From: Streptomyces sp. NBC_00377 | Lineage (GTDB): Bacteria > Actinomycetota > Actinomycetes > Streptomycetales > Streptomycetaceae | Length of the DNA: 64,000 bases | Reading direction: 5' to 3' | Assembly (NCBI RefSeq): GCF_036075115.1 | Contig: NZ_CP107958.1 | Coordinates: 3,038,001-3,102,000, forward strand | Shown here: positions 32,519 to 42,536 of the stretch, piece by piece | Layout of the letters: the number at the start of each line of letters is the position of its first letter | How positions within the stretch are numbered: position 1 is the stretch's first letter | Notes under the pieces: generated by a model | What the model saw: only the letters and a program-made list of their open reading frames with translations | The model's database searches: none | Told to the model about the DNA's origin: nothing | Position numbers and translations under genes: made by a program

Positions 32519-33475
32519 TCAGCCCTCTGTCAGGCCCGCGACCAGTTCGTCCGCTGCCCGGTAGGGGTCCAGTTCGCCGGCGACGATGCGTTCGGCGAGC
32601 GTGCTCAGACGACGGTCGCCGTGCAGGTCGCCGATGCGTTCGCGCAGGGCCGTGACGGCGATCGTCTCGACCTCGCGGGCCGCGCGCGAGCGGCGCCGCT
32701 CGGTGAGGACGCCGTGCTCCTCCATCCAGGCGCGGTGCTTCTCCAACGCCTCGACGACCTCGTCGACGCCCTCGGCACGGGCGGCGACCGTCTTCACGAT
32801 CGGCGGGCGCCAGTCCCCGGGGCCGCGGGCCTCACCGAGGCCGAGCATGTGATTCAGCTCACGTGCGGTGGCGTCGGCGCCGTCACGGTCGGCCTTGTTG
32901 ACCACGTAGACGTCGCCGATCTCCAGGATCCCGGCCTTGGCGGCCTGGATGCCGTCTCCCATACCGGGGGCCAGCAGGACGACGCTGGTGTCCGCCTGCG
33001 AGGCGATCTCGACCTCCGACTGGCCGACGCCGACGGTCTCGACCAGGATCACCTCGCAGCCCGCCGCGTCCAGCACGCGGATCGCCTGCGGGGCCGACCA
33101 GGCGAGGCCGCCCAGATGGCCGCGGGTGGCCATCGAGCGGATGTAGACGCCGGGATCGGAGGCGTGCTCCGACATCCGGACGCGGTCGCCGAGCAGGGCG
33201 CCGCCGGAGAACGGCGAGGACGGGTCGACGGCCAGCACCCCGACCCGTCTGCCCTGCTTGCGGTAGGCGGTGACCAGCGCGGACGTCGACGTGGACTTGC
33301 CGACACCCGGTGAACCGGTCAGGCCCACCACGTACGCGTTGCCCGTGAGCGGCGCCAGCGCCTCCATGACCTCCCTGAGCTGCGGGGACGCCCCCTCCAC
33401 CAGGGAGATCAGCCGGGCCACGGCCCGTGGCCGGCCTTCCCTGGCCTGGGCGACCAGCGAGGAGACGTCCTGCAT
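32519..33475 (-). CDS. meaB: MeaB-type GTPase chaperone of acyl-CoA mutase
   Basis: A 318-residue G3E-family GTPase of the MeaB/ArgK type that loads and protects adenosylcobalamin in methylmalonyl- or isobutyryl-CoA mutase. Walker A is GSPGVGKST at residues 54-62; ETVGVGQSE is the switch/G3 region and NKADRDG the G4 specificity motif. ATG 33475 is used with GGAG five bases upstream. It is downstream of the thiolase gene on the same strand with a 56-bp gap, and near mce; icmA in the window is a probable client. Confidence 0.95.
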   Translation of the reverse strand: MQDVSSLVAQAREGRPRAVARLISLVEGASPQLREVMEALAPLTGNAYVVGLTGSPGVGKSTSTSALVTAYRKQGRRVGVLAVDPSSPFSGGALLGDRVRMSEHASDPGVYIRSMATRGHLGGLAWSAPQAIRVLDAAGCEVILVETVGVGQSEVEIASQADTSVVLLAPGMGDGIQAAKAGILEIGDVYVVNKADRDGADATARELNHMLGLGEARGPGDWRPPIVKTVAARAEGVDEVVEALEKHRAWMEEHGVLTERRRSRAAREVETIAVTALRERIGDLHGDRRLSTLAERIVAGELDPYRAADELVAGLTEG

Positions 33476-33531
33476 CACAGCTCCGTTCAGTTCCGTTTGA
33501 GGACGGTCGTACAACAGGCGTACGACGGAAC

Positions 33532-34743
33532 TCAGGCCTTGGGCACCCGCACGATCAGCGCGTCGCCCTGACCGCCGCCGCCGCACAGCGCGGCCGCTCC
33601 GACGCCGCCGCCGCGGCGCTTGAGCTCGAGGGCCAGGTGCAGGACGAGGCGGGCGCCGGACATGCCGATCGGGTGACCCAGGGCGATGGCACCCCCGTTG
33701 ACGTTCACCTTGTCCGTGGACACGCCGAGGTCCTTCATCGACTGCACGGCGACGGCGGCGAAGGCCTCGTTGATCTCGACGAGGTCGAGGTCGGAGACCT
33801 CCAGGCCGTCCTTCTTCAGGGCGTGCAGGATGGCGTTGGAGGGCTGGGACTGGAGCGAGTTGTCCGGGCCTGCCACGTTGCCGTGGGCGCCGATCTCGGC
33901 GATCCACTCCAGGCCGAGCTCCTGGGCCTTCGCCTTGCTCATCACGACGACGGCCGCCGCGCCGTCGGAGATCTGCGAGGAGGTGCCCGCGGTGATCGTG
34001 CCGTCCTTGGTGAAGGCCGGCCGGAGCCTGCCCAGGGACTCCGCCGTGGTGTCGGCGCGGATACCTTCGTCCTTGCTGAAGAGGACCGGCTCGCCCTTGC
34101 GCTGCGGGATCTCGACCGGGGTGATCTCCGCCTCGAAGATGCCGTTCTTCTGCGCGGCGGCGGCCCTCTGATGGCTCAGCGCGGCGATCTCGTCCTGCTC
34201 GGGACGCGCGATCCCGAGCCGCGTGTTGTGCTTCTCCGTCGACTCGCCCATGGCGATGTTCTCGAAGGCGTCGGTCAGACCGTCGTACGCCATCGCGTCG
34301 AGCATCTCGATCGCGCCGTACTTGAAGCCCTCACGGGACTTCGGCAGCAGGTGGGGGGCGTTGGTCATGGACTCCTGGCCGCCCGCCACCACGATGTCGA
34401 ACTCACCCGCGCGGATCAGCTGGTCGGCCAGCGCGATCGCGTCGAGGCCCGACAGACACACCTTGTTCACGGTGAGCGCGGGGACGTTCATGGGGATGCC
34501 GGCCTTGACCGCGGCCTGGCGGGCCGGGATCTGCCCCGCCCCGGCCTGGAGCACCTGGCCCATGATCACGTACTGCACCTGGTCGCCACCGATCCCCGCA
34601 CGGTCGAGGGCGGCCTTGATCGCGAAACCGCCGAGGTCGGCTCCGGAGAAGGACTTGAGGGAGCCCAGCAGCCGTCCCATGGGCGTACGTGCGCCCGCGA
34701 CGATCACCGAGGTCGTGCCGTTGGAGCCAGTCGATCCAGTCAT
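33532..34743 (-). CDS. Acetyl-CoA acetyltransferase (thiolase)
   Basis: A 403-residue biosynthetic-type thiolase that condenses or cleaves acetoacetyl-CoA. The nucleophilic Cys96 is in VNKVCLSG, the His of [12 protein letters not shown] lies near residue 355, and the second Cys is in [11 protein letters not shown] near 385. All catalytic residues are present. ATG 34743 has GGGGAA about ten bases upstream. The gene is followed by meaB and is divergent from mce by 151 bp, consistent with short-chain acyl-CoA metabolism. Often called atoB or thlA. Confidence 0.94.
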   Translation of the reverse strand: MTGSTGSNGTTSVIVAGARTPMGRLLGSLKSFSGADLGGFAIKAALDRAGIGGDQVQYVIMGQVLQAGAGQIPARQAAVKAGIPMNVPALTVNKVCLSGLDAIALADQLIRAGEFDIVVAGGQESMTNAPHLLPKSREGFKYGAIEMLDAMAYDGLTDAFENIAMGESTEKHNTRLGIARPEQDEIAALSHQRAAAAQKNGIFEAEITPVEIPQRKGEPVLFSKDEGIRADTTAESLGRLRPAFTKDGTITAGTSSQISDGAAAVVVMSKAKAQELGLEWIAEIGAHGNVAGPDNSLQSQPSNAILHALKKDGLEVSDLDLVEINEAFAAVAVQSMKDLGVSTDKVNVNGGAIALGHPIGMSGARLVLHLALELKRRGGGVGAAALCGGGGQGDALIVRVPKA

Positions 34744-34894
34744 GAGCTGCGATTCCCCTTACCGGCCTGCACAGGCCGAGGAGTGAACGAGGGTTTACTT
34801 CGAATGTACTGAGCGGTAGTCCGCCCCGTCACCGGCCCTTCAGTGTGATCGCGCGCACGTTGCGTAACCATCTCCGGCGCGCTGCACTGACACC

Positions 34895-35335
34895 ATGCTG
34901 ACGCGAATCGACCACATCGGGATCGCCTGCCACGACCTCGACGCCACCGTCGAGTTCTACCGGTCCACCTACGGCTTCGAGGTGTTCCACTCCGAGGTCA
35001 ACGAGGAGCAGGGTGTGCGGGAGGCCATGCTCAAGATCAACGATACCTCCGACGGCGGTGCCTCCTACCTGCAACTTCTCGAGCCGACGCGGCCGGACTC
35101 GACCGTCGCCAAGTGGCTCGACAAGAACGGCGAGGGCGTCCACCACATCGCTTTCGGTACGGCGGACGTCGACGCGGACGCCGCGGACATCAAGGACAAG
35201 GGCGTACGCGTTCTGTACGAAGAGCCGCGACGCGGCTCCATGGGGTCACGGATCACCTTCCTGCATCCGAAGGATTGCCACGGAGTACTGACAGAACTGG
35301 TCACATCGGCGCCTGTTGAGTCACCTGAGCACTGA
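34895..35335 (+). CDS. mce: Methylmalonyl-CoA epimerase
   Basis: A 146-residue vicinal-oxygen-chelate protein that racemises (2R)- and (2S)-methylmalonyl-CoA. Two betaalphabetabetabeta modules are present; the metal ligands correspond to His in TRIDHIGIA (residue 7), His in GVHHIAFG near 87 and Glu in VLTELV near 137. It feeds (2S)-methylmalonyl-CoA to polyketide synthases or links it to succinyl-CoA. Divergent from the thiolase. Confidence 0.95.
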   Translation: MLTRIDHIGIACHDLDATVEFYRSTYGFEVFHSEVNEEQGVREAMLKINDTSDGGASYLQLLEPTRPDSTVAKWLDKNGEGVHHIAFGTADVDADAADIKDKGVRVLYEEPRRGSMGSRITFLHPKDCHGVLTELVTSAPVESPEH

Positions 35336-35567
35336 CCCCCGTACATATGGGCCGGTAGGGTTGGGGGCGGTCGCCGCTCACACCGGGGCGACCCGGTCCT
35401 GCCGTACGGCGGCGGGACGCAGCCGGGGTCCGGGTTTCGGGGGACGAGCGTCGGGGCGGCAGCCCATGCTCCGCCGTTGATCTGACACCATTCCCCGGGA
35501 GCCCCGTCCGGCGGATGGACGGAGCTCGTTCGGGAAGCTTGCGACCAGGGACGGATGGGACCGCGCA

Positions 35568-38500
35568 GTGCGGGGCTACGAGAGCCAGGAGCGGGAGCCG
35601 GCGGCTGACGTCGACCACCTGACTCGGTTCGAAGCCGAGATGAAGCGGCTGAAGACCGAGCGGGAAAAGGCGATCCAGCATGCCGAGGACCTCGGCTACC
35701 AGGTCGAGGTGCTGCGCGCCAAGTTGCACGAGGCGCGCCGCACCATCATGTCCCGGCCCGCCTTCGACGGCGGCGACATCGGGTACCAGGCCGAGCAGTT
35801 GCTGCGCAACGCGCAGATGCAGGCCGACCAGCTGCGCCAGGACGCCGAACGGGAGCTGAGCCAGGCCCGGGCGCAGACCCAGCGGATCCTCCAGGAGCAC
35901 GCCGAGCAGGCGGCCCGGCTCCAGGCGGAGCTGCACCAGGAGGCGGTGGCCCGCCGCCAGCAGCTCGACCAGGAACTGGCGGAGCGCCGGCAGAACGTCG
36001 AGTCGCACGTCAACGAGAACGTGGCGTGGGCCGAGCAGCTGCGGGCCCGCACCGAGGCGCAGGCGCGCCGCCTGCTCGACGAGTCGCGTGCCGAGGCCGA
36101 GCAGGCCCTGACGGCCGCCCGCGCCGAGGCCGAACGGGTGGCCGCGGAGGCCCGCCAGCGGCTCCAGGCCGACGCCGAGGCGACCCGCGCGGAGGCCGAG
36201 CAACTGCTGCTGCGGGCCCGCACGGACGCCGAACGGCTGCTCAACGCCGCCTCCAGCCAGGCCCAGGAGGCCAGCGACCACGCCGAGCAGCTGCGCACCT
36301 CCACCGTCACGGAGTCCGACGCGGCCCGCCGCCAGGCGGGTGAGCTGAGCCGCGCCGCCGAGCAGCGCATGTCCGAGGCGGAGGAGGCGCTGCGCAAGGC
36401 GCAGGCCGAGGCCGACAAGGTCCTCACGGAGGCGAAGACCGCCGCCGAGAAGGCGCTCGCCGGCGCGGAGGCCGCCAAGGAGCAGCGCACCCGTACGGCG
36501 AAGGAGCAGGTCGCCCGGCTGGTCAGCGAGGCCACCAAGGAGGCCGAGACCACCAAGGCGGAAGCCGAGCAGCTCGTCGCCGACGCCCGCGCCGAGGCCG
36601 AGAAGATCGTCGCGGAGGCCTCCGAGAAGGCCCGCACGCTCACCGCCGAGGAGAGCGCGACCCAGCTGTCGAAGGCGGCGAAGACCGCCGAGGACGTCCT
36701 GAACAAGGCGCAGGAGGAGGCGCAGAACACCACCAAGGCCGCCGCCGAGGAGGCCGAGCGGATCCGTCGCGAGGCGGAGACCGAGGCGGACCGGCTGCGC
36801 GCCGAGGCGCACGACATCGCCGAGCAGCTCAAGGGTTCGGCGAAGGACGACACCAAGGAGTACCGCGCCAAGACGGTCGAGCTCCAGGAGGAGGCCCGCC
36901 GGCTGCGCGGCGAGGCCGAGCAGCTGCGCGCCGACGCGGTCGCCGAGGGCGAGAAGATCCGCGCGGAGGCCCGCAAGGAGGCCGTCCAGCAGATCGAGGA
37001 GGCGGCCAGGACCGCCGAGGAGCTGCTGTCCAAGGCGAAGGCCGACGCGGACGAGCTGCGCCAGAAGGCCACCTCGGACAGCGAGAAGGTGCGCACCGAG
37101 GCCATCGAGCGCGCCACCACGCTGCGCCGGCAGGCCGAGGACACCCTGGAGCGCACCCGGGCGGAGGCCGAGCGCTCCCGCGAGGAGGCGGTGGAGCTCG
37201 CCGAGACCATCACCTCGAACGCCGAGCAGGCGGCCCGCGAGCTGCGCGAGGAGACCGAGCGCGGGATCGACGCCCGCCGGGCGGAAGCCGCCGACGAGCT
37301 GACCCGGCTGCACACGGAGGCGGAGACCCGGCTCGCCTCCGCCGAGCAGGCGCTGACCGACGCCCGCGAGGAGGCCGCCCGGATCCGCCGCGAGGCGGGC
37401 GAGGAGACCGAGCGGCTGCGCTCGGAGGCCACGGAACGGATCCGCACGCTCCAGCAGCAGGCCGACGCGGAGGCGGACCGGCTGCGCAACGAGGCCGCCG
37501 CCGACGCGTCCGCCTCGCGCGCCGAGGGCGAGGCCGTCGCCGTACGGCTGCGTTCGGAGGCCGCCGCCGAGGCGGAGCGGCTGAAGTCGGAGGCGCAGGA
37601 CACCGCCGACCGGGTACGCGCGGAGGCGCAGGCCGCTGCCGAGCGGCTGGCCACCGAGGCGTCCGAGACGCTGGCCGCCGCCCAGGAGGAGGCGCTCCGG
37701 CGCCGCCGCGAGGCCGAGGAACTCCTCGGTTCCGCCCGCCAGGAGGCCGACCAGGAGCGCGAGCAGGCCCGTCGGCAGAGCGAGGAGCTGCTGGCCTCGG
37801 CGCGCAAGCGCGTGGAGGAGGCGCAGACCGAGGCCGTGCGGCTGGTCGAGGAGGCCGACCGGCGCGCGGGCGAGATGGTGTCGGCGGCCGAGCAGCACGC
37901 GCAGCAGGTCCGGGAGTCCGTGGCCGGGCTGCACGAGCAGGCGCAGGACGAGATCAACGGGTTGCGCTCCGCCGCCGAGCACGCGGCGGACCGTACCCGG
38001 CGCGAGGCGGAGGCGGAGGCGGACCGGGTCCGTTCCGACGCCTACGCGGTGCAGGAGCGGGCCACCGACGACGCGAACCGGGTCCGGCGGGAGGCGAGCC
38101 AGGCCGCGGAGGCCGCGCAGGCGTTGGCCGAGCGCACCGTGGGCGAGGCGATCGCGGAGGCGGAGCGGCTGCGCTCGGAGGCGTCCGCGCACGCCCAGCG
38201 GGTGCGCACCGAGGCCTCGGACACCATTGCCCAGGCCGACCAGGACGCGTCCCGCACCCGTGCGGACGCCCGGGACGACGCGAACCGCATCCGCTCGGAC
38301 GCGGCGACGCAGGCCGACACCCTCATCACCGAGGCCCGCAGCGAGGCGGAGCGGCTCCAGACGGAGACCATCGTGGAGGCCGAGCGCCTCCAGTCCGAGA
38401 CGATCGCGGAGGCCGAGCGCCTGCGGGCCGAGTCGGTCGCCAAGGCGGAGAAGCTGATCTCGGACGCCGCCGGGGACGCGGAGCGGCTGCGCGCCGAGGC

Positions 38501-39449
38501 CGCCGAGACGGTGGGTTCCGCCCAGCGGCACGCCGAGCGGATCCGCGCCGAGTCGGAGCGGGTGAGGACCGAGGCGGCGGCGGAGGCCGACCGTCTGATG
38601 AGCGTCGCCCGCGAGGAGGCCGACTCCACGCTGGACGAGGCCCGCAAGGAGGCCAACAAGCGGCGCTCCGAGGCTGCCGAGCAGGTCGACACCCTCATCA
38701 CGGAGACCGCCGCCGAGGCGGACAAGCTGCTCACCGAGGCGCAGCAGCAGGCGCAGAAGACCACCGCGGACGCGGAGGCGCAGGCCGACTCGATGGTGGG
38801 CGCGGCCCGCAACGAGGCGGAGCGGCTCGTCTCCGAGGCGACGGTCGAGGGCAACTCCCGGGTGGAGAAGGCTCGTACGGACGCGGACGAACTGCTGGTC
38901 GGCGCCCGCCGGGACGCGACCGCGATAAGGGAGCGGGCGGAGGACCTGCGCGACCGCATCACCAACGAGATCGAGGGGCTGCACGAGCGGGCCCGCCGTG
39001 AGGCCGCCGAGACGATGAAGTCGACCGGCGACCGCTGCGACGCGCTGATCAAGGCGGCCGAGGAGCAGCTCGCCAAGGCGCAGGCGAAGGCCAAGGAGCT
39101 GGTGTCGGACGCCAACTCGGAGGCGGGCAAGGTCCGCATCGCCGCGGTGAAGAAGGCGGAGGGGCTGCTCAAGGAGGCCGAGCAGAAGAAGTCGACGCTG
39201 GTGCGGGAGGCCGAGGAGCTCAAGGCCGAGGCGATCCGCGAGGCGCGGCGCACGGTCGAGGAGGGCAAGCGCGAGCTGGAGGTCCTGGTGCGGCGGCGTG
39301 AGGACATCAACGCCGAGATCTCCCGGGTCCAGGACGTGCTGGAGGCGCTGGAGTCCTTCGAGATCCCGACCGGCGGCAAGGACGGGGTCGTCAAGGCGAG
39401 CGCGACGATCGGCGCGCCACGATCGGGTGGGAAGGCCTCGGACGGATAG
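35568..39449 (+). CDS. scy: Scy coiled-coil cytoskeletal (polarisome) protein
   Basis: A 1293-residue, almost wholly coiled-coil protein rich in Ala, Glu, Arg and Gln. The N-terminal ~60 residues (LTRFEAEMKRLKTEREKAIQ, DLGYQVEVL) have a DivIVA-like start; the rest repeats EAE-(R/Q)-(L/I)-R-x-EA patterns in heptad and longer hendecad-like periods, ending in a short globular tail (ALESFEIPTGGKDGVVKA). In Streptomyces Scy assembles the tip-organising centre with DivIVA and FilP and sets tip number. GTG 35568 is preceded by GGATGGGA. filP follows 183 bp downstream. A long antisense frame opposite it is an artefact of codon usage. Confidence 0.95.
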   Translation: MRGYESQEREPAADVDHLTRFEAEMKRLKTEREKAIQHAEDLGYQVEVLRAKLHEARRTIMSRPAFDGGDIGYQAEQLLRNAQMQADQLRQDAERELSQARAQTQRILQEHAEQAARLQAELHQEAVARRQQLDQELAERRQNVESHVNENVAWAEQLRARTEAQARRLLDESRAEAEQALTAARAEAERVAAEARQRLQADAEATRAEAEQLLLRARTDAERLLNAASSQAQEASDHAEQLRTSTVTESDAARRQAGELSRAAEQRMSEAEEALRKAQAEADKVLTEAKTAAEKALAGAEAAKEQRTRTAKEQVARLVSEATKEAETTKAEAEQLVADARAEAEKIVAEASEKARTLTAEESATQLSKAAKTAEDVLNKAQEEAQNTTKAAAEEAERIRREAETEADRLRAEAHDIAEQLKGSAKDDTKEYRAKTVELQEEARRLRGEAEQLRADAVAEGEKIRAEARKEAVQQIEEAARTAEELLSKAKADADELRQKATSDSEKVRTEAIERATTLRRQAEDTLERTRAEAERSREEAVELAETITSNAEQAARELREETERGIDARRAEAADELTRLHTEAETRLASAEQALTDAREEAARIRREAGEETERLRSEATERIRTLQQQADAEADRLRNEAAADASASRAEGEAVAVRLRSEAAAEAERLKSEAQDTADRVRAEAQAAAERLATEASETLAAAQEEALRRRREAEELLGSARQEADQEREQARRQSEELLASARKRVEEAQTEAVRLVEEADRRAGEMVSAAEQHAQQVRESVAGLHEQAQDEINGLRSAAEHAADRTRREAEAEADRVRSDAYAVQERATDDANRVRREASQAAEAAQALAERTVGEAIAEAERLRSEASAHAQRVRTEASDTIAQADQDASRTRADARDDANRIRSDAATQADTLITEARSEAERLQTETIVEAERLQSETIAEAERLRAESVAKAEKLISDAAGDAERLRAEAAETVGSAQRHAERIRAESERVRTEAAAEADRLMSVAREEADSTLDEARKEANKRRSEAAEQVDTLITETAAEADKLLTEAQQQAQKTTADAEAQADSMVGAARNEAERLVSEATVEGNSRVEKARTDADELLVGARRDATAIRERAEDLRDRITNEIEGLHERARREAAETMKSTGDRCDALIKAAEEQLAKAQAKAKELVSDANSEAGKVRIAAVKKAEGLLKEAEQKKSTLVREAEELKAEAIREARRTVEEGKRELEVLVRRREDINAEISRVQDVLEALESFEIPTGGKDGVVKASATIGAPRSGGKASDG

Positions 39450-39531
39450 CGGAATGTGTGAATTGCGTTAAAGTCTCACGCCGTAGGCCGCACCTTTGGC
39501 AAGTGGTCCCCGGTTCAGCCACCCAAAAGGG

Positions 39532-39572
39532 GTGTCATTCTCCAGATCAAACACGTATACGCTCGATGACAC
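39532..39572 (+). promoter_or_regulatory. Inverted repeat upstream of filP
   Basis: GTGTCAT (39532-39538) and ATGACAC (39566-39572) are perfect 7-bp arms 27 bases apart, with the small palindrome GTATAC between. They lie 60-100 bp before filP and may mark its own promoter region. Confidence 0.35.
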
Positions 39573-39632
39573 ACCGTTCTGGGCCCTAGGATTCCACCTA
39601 TCACCTCACCGGTCTCATTCGACAGGAACCCC

Positions 39633-40571
39633 ATGAGCGACACTTCCCCCTACGGCTTCGAGCTTGTGCGGCGTGGATACGACCGCGCTCAGGTGGACGA
39701 ACGCATCTCGAAGCTCGTCTCCGACCGCGACAGCGCTCTGGCTCGTATCACTGCTCTGGAAAAGCGCATCGAGGAGCTGCACCTCGAGACGCAGAACGCC
39801 CAGGCCCAGGTGAGCGACGCCGAGCCGTCGTACGCCGGTCTCGGCGCGCGTGTCGAGAAGATCCTCCGCCTCGCCGAGGAAGAGGCCAAGGACCTGCGCG
39901 AGGAGGCCCGTCGCGCGGCCGAGCAGCACCGTGAGCTCGCCGAGTCGGCGGCCCAGCAGGTGCGCAACGACGCAGAGTCGTTCTCTGCGGAGCGCAAGGC
40001 CAAGGCGGAGGACGAGGGCGTCCGGATCGTCGAGAAGGCCAAGAGCGACGCGTCGCAGCTGCGCTCCGAGGCGCAGAAGGACGCTCAGTCGAAGCGTGAG
40101 GAGGCGGACGCCCTCTTCGAGGAGACCCGCGCCAAGGCCGCGCAGGCCGCCGCGGACTTCGAGACCAACCTCGCCAAGCGCCGCGAGCAGTCGGAGCGCG
40201 ACCTGGCGTCCCGTCAGCAGAAGGCGGAGAAGCGTCTCGCGGAGATCGAGCACCGCGCCGAGCAGCTGCGCCTGGAGGCGGAGAAGCTGCGCACCGACGC
40301 CGAGCGTCGCGCCCGTCAGACCGTCGAGACGGCGCAGCGCCAGGCCGAGGACATCGTGGCCGACGCCAACGCCAAGGCCGACCGGATCCGTTCCGAGTCC
40401 GAGCGCGAGCTGGCGGCTCTCACCAACCGCCGCGACTCGATCAACGCCCAGCTGACGAACGTCCGCGAGATGCTCGCCACGCTCACCGGTGCCGCGGTGG
40501 CCGCGGCCGGCACGCCGTCCACGGACGACGAGCCGGTCTCCCGTGGGGTTCCGGCGCAGCAGTCCCGGTAA
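39633..40571 (+). CDS. filP: FilP intermediate-filament-like coiled-coil protein
   Basis: A 312-residue coiled-coil protein. Residues 1-50 (YGFELVRRGYDRAQVDERISKL) are a DivIVA-type N-terminal motif; residues about 60-285 form a long Ala/Glu/Arg coiled coil with short interruptions; the tail is Pro/Ala-rich. FilP forms cytoplasmic filaments and a network behind the hyphal tip, interacting with Scy and DivIVA. ATG 39633 has AGGAA six bases upstream. A strong terminator follows at 40603-40634. Confidence 0.95.
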   Translation: MSDTSPYGFELVRRGYDRAQVDERISKLVSDRDSALARITALEKRIEELHLETQNAQAQVSDAEPSYAGLGARVEKILRLAEEEAKDLREEARRAAEQHRELAESAAQQVRNDAESFSAERKAKAEDEGVRIVEKAKSDASQLRSEAQKDAQSKREEADALFEETRAKAAQAAADFETNLAKRREQSERDLASRQQKAEKRLAEIEHRAEQLRLEAEKLRTDAERRARQTVETAQRQAEDIVADANAKADRIRSESERELAALTNRRDSINAQLTNVREMLATLTGAAVAAAGTPSTDDEPVSRGVPAQQSR

Positions 40572-40602
40572 CGTCCGGGGGTACGACGACCGAACATCGG
40601 TG

Positions 40603-40634
40603 AAGCCCTCTGCCACTCCGGTGGCAGAGGGCTT
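40603..40634 (+). terminator. filP terminator
   Basis: A perfect 14-bp stem (40603-40616 with 40621-40634), loop TCCG, followed by TTTGCC. The promoter of the next gene (TAGCGT at 40645-40650) starts immediately after. Confidence 0.85.
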
Positions 40635-40656
40635 TGCCGCGCTCTAGCGTGGCCGC

Positions 40657-41652
40657 ATGATCGAGTTGTCCGGCCTGACGAAGCGGTACGGCGGGAAGAT
40701 CGCGGTGAACGACCTCACCTTCACCGTCAGACCGGGCATCGTCACGGGCTTCCTCGGCCCCAACGGCGCCGGCAAGTCCACCACCATGCGGATGGTGCTC
40801 GGCCTCGACCGGCCGACCGGTGGGGACGTGCGGATCGACGGGCAGCACTACGACCGGCTGAAGGACCCCCTCAAGTACATCGGCGCCCTGCTGGACGCCA
40901 AGGCGATGCACGGCGGGCGCAGCGCGTTCAACCATCTGCTGTGCCTGGCCCAGAGCAACGGCATCGAAAAGAGCCGGGTGCACGAGGTGCTGGACACCGT
41001 CGGGCTCACCTCCGTGGCGAGGAAGAAGGCGAAGGGGTTCTCGCTGGGCATGGGGCAGCGGCTCGGCATCGCGGGCGCGCTGCTCGGGGACCCGCGGATC
41101 CTGATGTTCGACGAGCCGGTCAACGGTCTCGACCCCGAGGGCATTCACTGGATCCGCAACCTGATGAAGTCACTCGCGGCCCAGGGGCGGACCGTGTTCG
41201 TCTCCTCCCATCTGATGAGCGAGATGGCGCTGACCGCCGATCATCTCGTCGTCATCGGACAGGGCCGGCTGCTCGCCGACACCTCCATGGCCGACTTCAT
41301 CGCGCAGAACTCGCGCTCGTTCGTCCGCATCCGCACCCCTCAGCGGGAGCGGCTGCTCGATGTGCTGCACGACGCCGGGATCCCGGTCGTCGAGACCGGC
41401 AGCGGGGTGCTGGAGGTCGACGACGGCAAGTCCGAGCACATCGGGGAGCTGGCCGCCCGGCACCAGATCGTGCTGCACGAGCTGAGCCCTCAGCGGGCCT
41501 CGCTCGAGGAGGCGTTCATGCAGCTGACCGCGGAGTCGGTGGAGTACCACGCGCACTCGGACGCGCCCGAGGACGCGCTGCTCGGCCCGCTCACGGAGAC
41601 ACCCCCCGAACCGCCCCGGCAGCCGTGGGGCGACGACTGGACGAGGAGCTGA
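40657..41652 (+). CDS. ABC transporter ATP-binding protein, pair 1
   Basis: A 331-residue ABC-2/DrrA-type ATPase. Walker A FLGPNGAGKST at about residues 32-42, signature FSLGMGQRLGIAGALLG near 128, Walker B RILMFDEPVNGLDP near 150 and the His switch SSHLMSE. It energises the adjacent permease; pairs of this form usually export peptides, lipids or antibiotics. TAGCGT lies six bases before ATG 40657 (leaderless). The stop overlaps the permease start by one base. Confidence 0.93.
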   Translation: MIELSGLTKRYGGKIAVNDLTFTVRPGIVTGFLGPNGAGKSTTMRMVLGLDRPTGGDVRIDGQHYDRLKDPLKYIGALLDAKAMHGGRSAFNHLLCLAQSNGIEKSRVHEVLDTVGLTSVARKKAKGFSLGMGQRLGIAGALLGDPRILMFDEPVNGLDPEGIHWIRNLMKSLAAQGRTVFVSSHLMSEMALTADHLVVIGQGRLLADTSMADFIAQNSRSFVRIRTPQRERLLDVLHDAGIPVVETGSGVLEVDDGKSEHIGELAARHQIVLHELSPQRASLEEAFMQLTAESVEYHAHSDAPEDALLGPLTETPPEPPRQPWGDDWTRS

Positions 41653-42425
41653 TGATGGCGGCGACCCAGGTCGTCCGATCCGAGTGGACCAAGATCCGGT
41701 CGGTGGCCTCCACCGTCTGGACGCTCTCCCTCGCCGTGGTCGTCACCGTCGCCCTCGGCATGCTGATCTCGGCGCTCTCCCGGCACGAGTTCGACAACAT
41801 GAGCCGCGACGACCGGCTCTCGTTCGACCCCACCTTCATCAGCTTCGCCGGGATGAGCCTCGGCCAGCTCGCGATGATCGTGTTCGGGGTGCTGGTGGTG
41901 TCGAACGAGTACAGCACCGGCATGATCCGCACCTCGCTGGCCGCCGTGCCGCAGCGTGGCGCCTTCCTGTTCAGCAAGATCGCGGTGGCGACGGGGCTGG
42001 CGCTGGCCGTGGGACTCGCCACCAGCTTCGTCACGTTCTTCCTGGGGCAGGCCATGCTCGGCTCCCACCGGGCGTCGATCAGCGACAGCGGTGTCCTGCG
42101 GGCGGTCATCGGCGGCGGTCTGTACATGACGCTCATCGCGGTGTTCTCGATGGGCGTGGCCACGATGCTGCGCTCGCCGATGCTGTCGCTGGGCATCCTG
42201 ATGCCGTTCTTCTTCCTGATCTCCAACATCCTGGGCAACGTCTCCGCGACGAAGAAGATCGGCCGGTATCTGCCCGACCAGGCGGGCAGCAAGATCATGC
42301 AGGTGGTCACGCCGATCGACGACGACACCCCGTACGGGCCCTGGGGAGGGTTCGCCATCATGGCGGTGTGGGCGGTCGCCGCGCTCGCCAGCGGGTACCT
42401 CCTGCTGAAGAAACGCGACGCGTAA
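41652..42425 (+). CDS. ABC-2 type permease, pair 1
   Basis: A 257-residue membrane protein with six predicted helices beginning at residue ~20 (TVWTLSLAVVVTVALGMLI). The N-terminal TQVVRSEWTKIRSVASTVWT and NEYSTGMIRTSLAAVPQRG are typical of actinobacterial ABC-2 permeases. ATG 41652 overlaps the ATPase stop (TGATG). Partner of the ATPase at 40657-41652. Confidence 0.9.
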   Translation: MMAATQVVRSEWTKIRSVASTVWTLSLAVVVTVALGMLISALSRHEFDNMSRDDRLSFDPTFISFAGMSLGQLAMIVFGVLVVSNEYSTGMIRTSLAAVPQRGAFLFSKIAVATGLALAVGLATSFVTFFLGQAMLGSHRASISDSGVLRAVIGGGLYMTLIAVFSMGVATMLRSPMLSLGILMPFFFLISNILGNVSATKKIGRYLPDQAGSKIMQVVTPIDDDTPYGPWGGFAIMAVWAVAALASGYLLLKKRDA

Positions 42426-42536
42426 CGCTTTGGGCTTTGCTTTCATTTGAGCGGAACCGTCAGCGCCCCGATAGTCTCCTAACCCTTACGGGGGCGTGTG
42501 CCCTGCTGTCCTGAACCTTTTCGATGGGTGCGGAGC

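Noticed and set aside
35301..38984. 1227-codon open frame antisense to scy, Leu/Gly/Arg-rich
   Set aside because: It is the complement of Ala/Glu/Arg heptad codons in a high-GC gene. It lacks a ribosome site and the amino-acid pattern merely mirrors scy.
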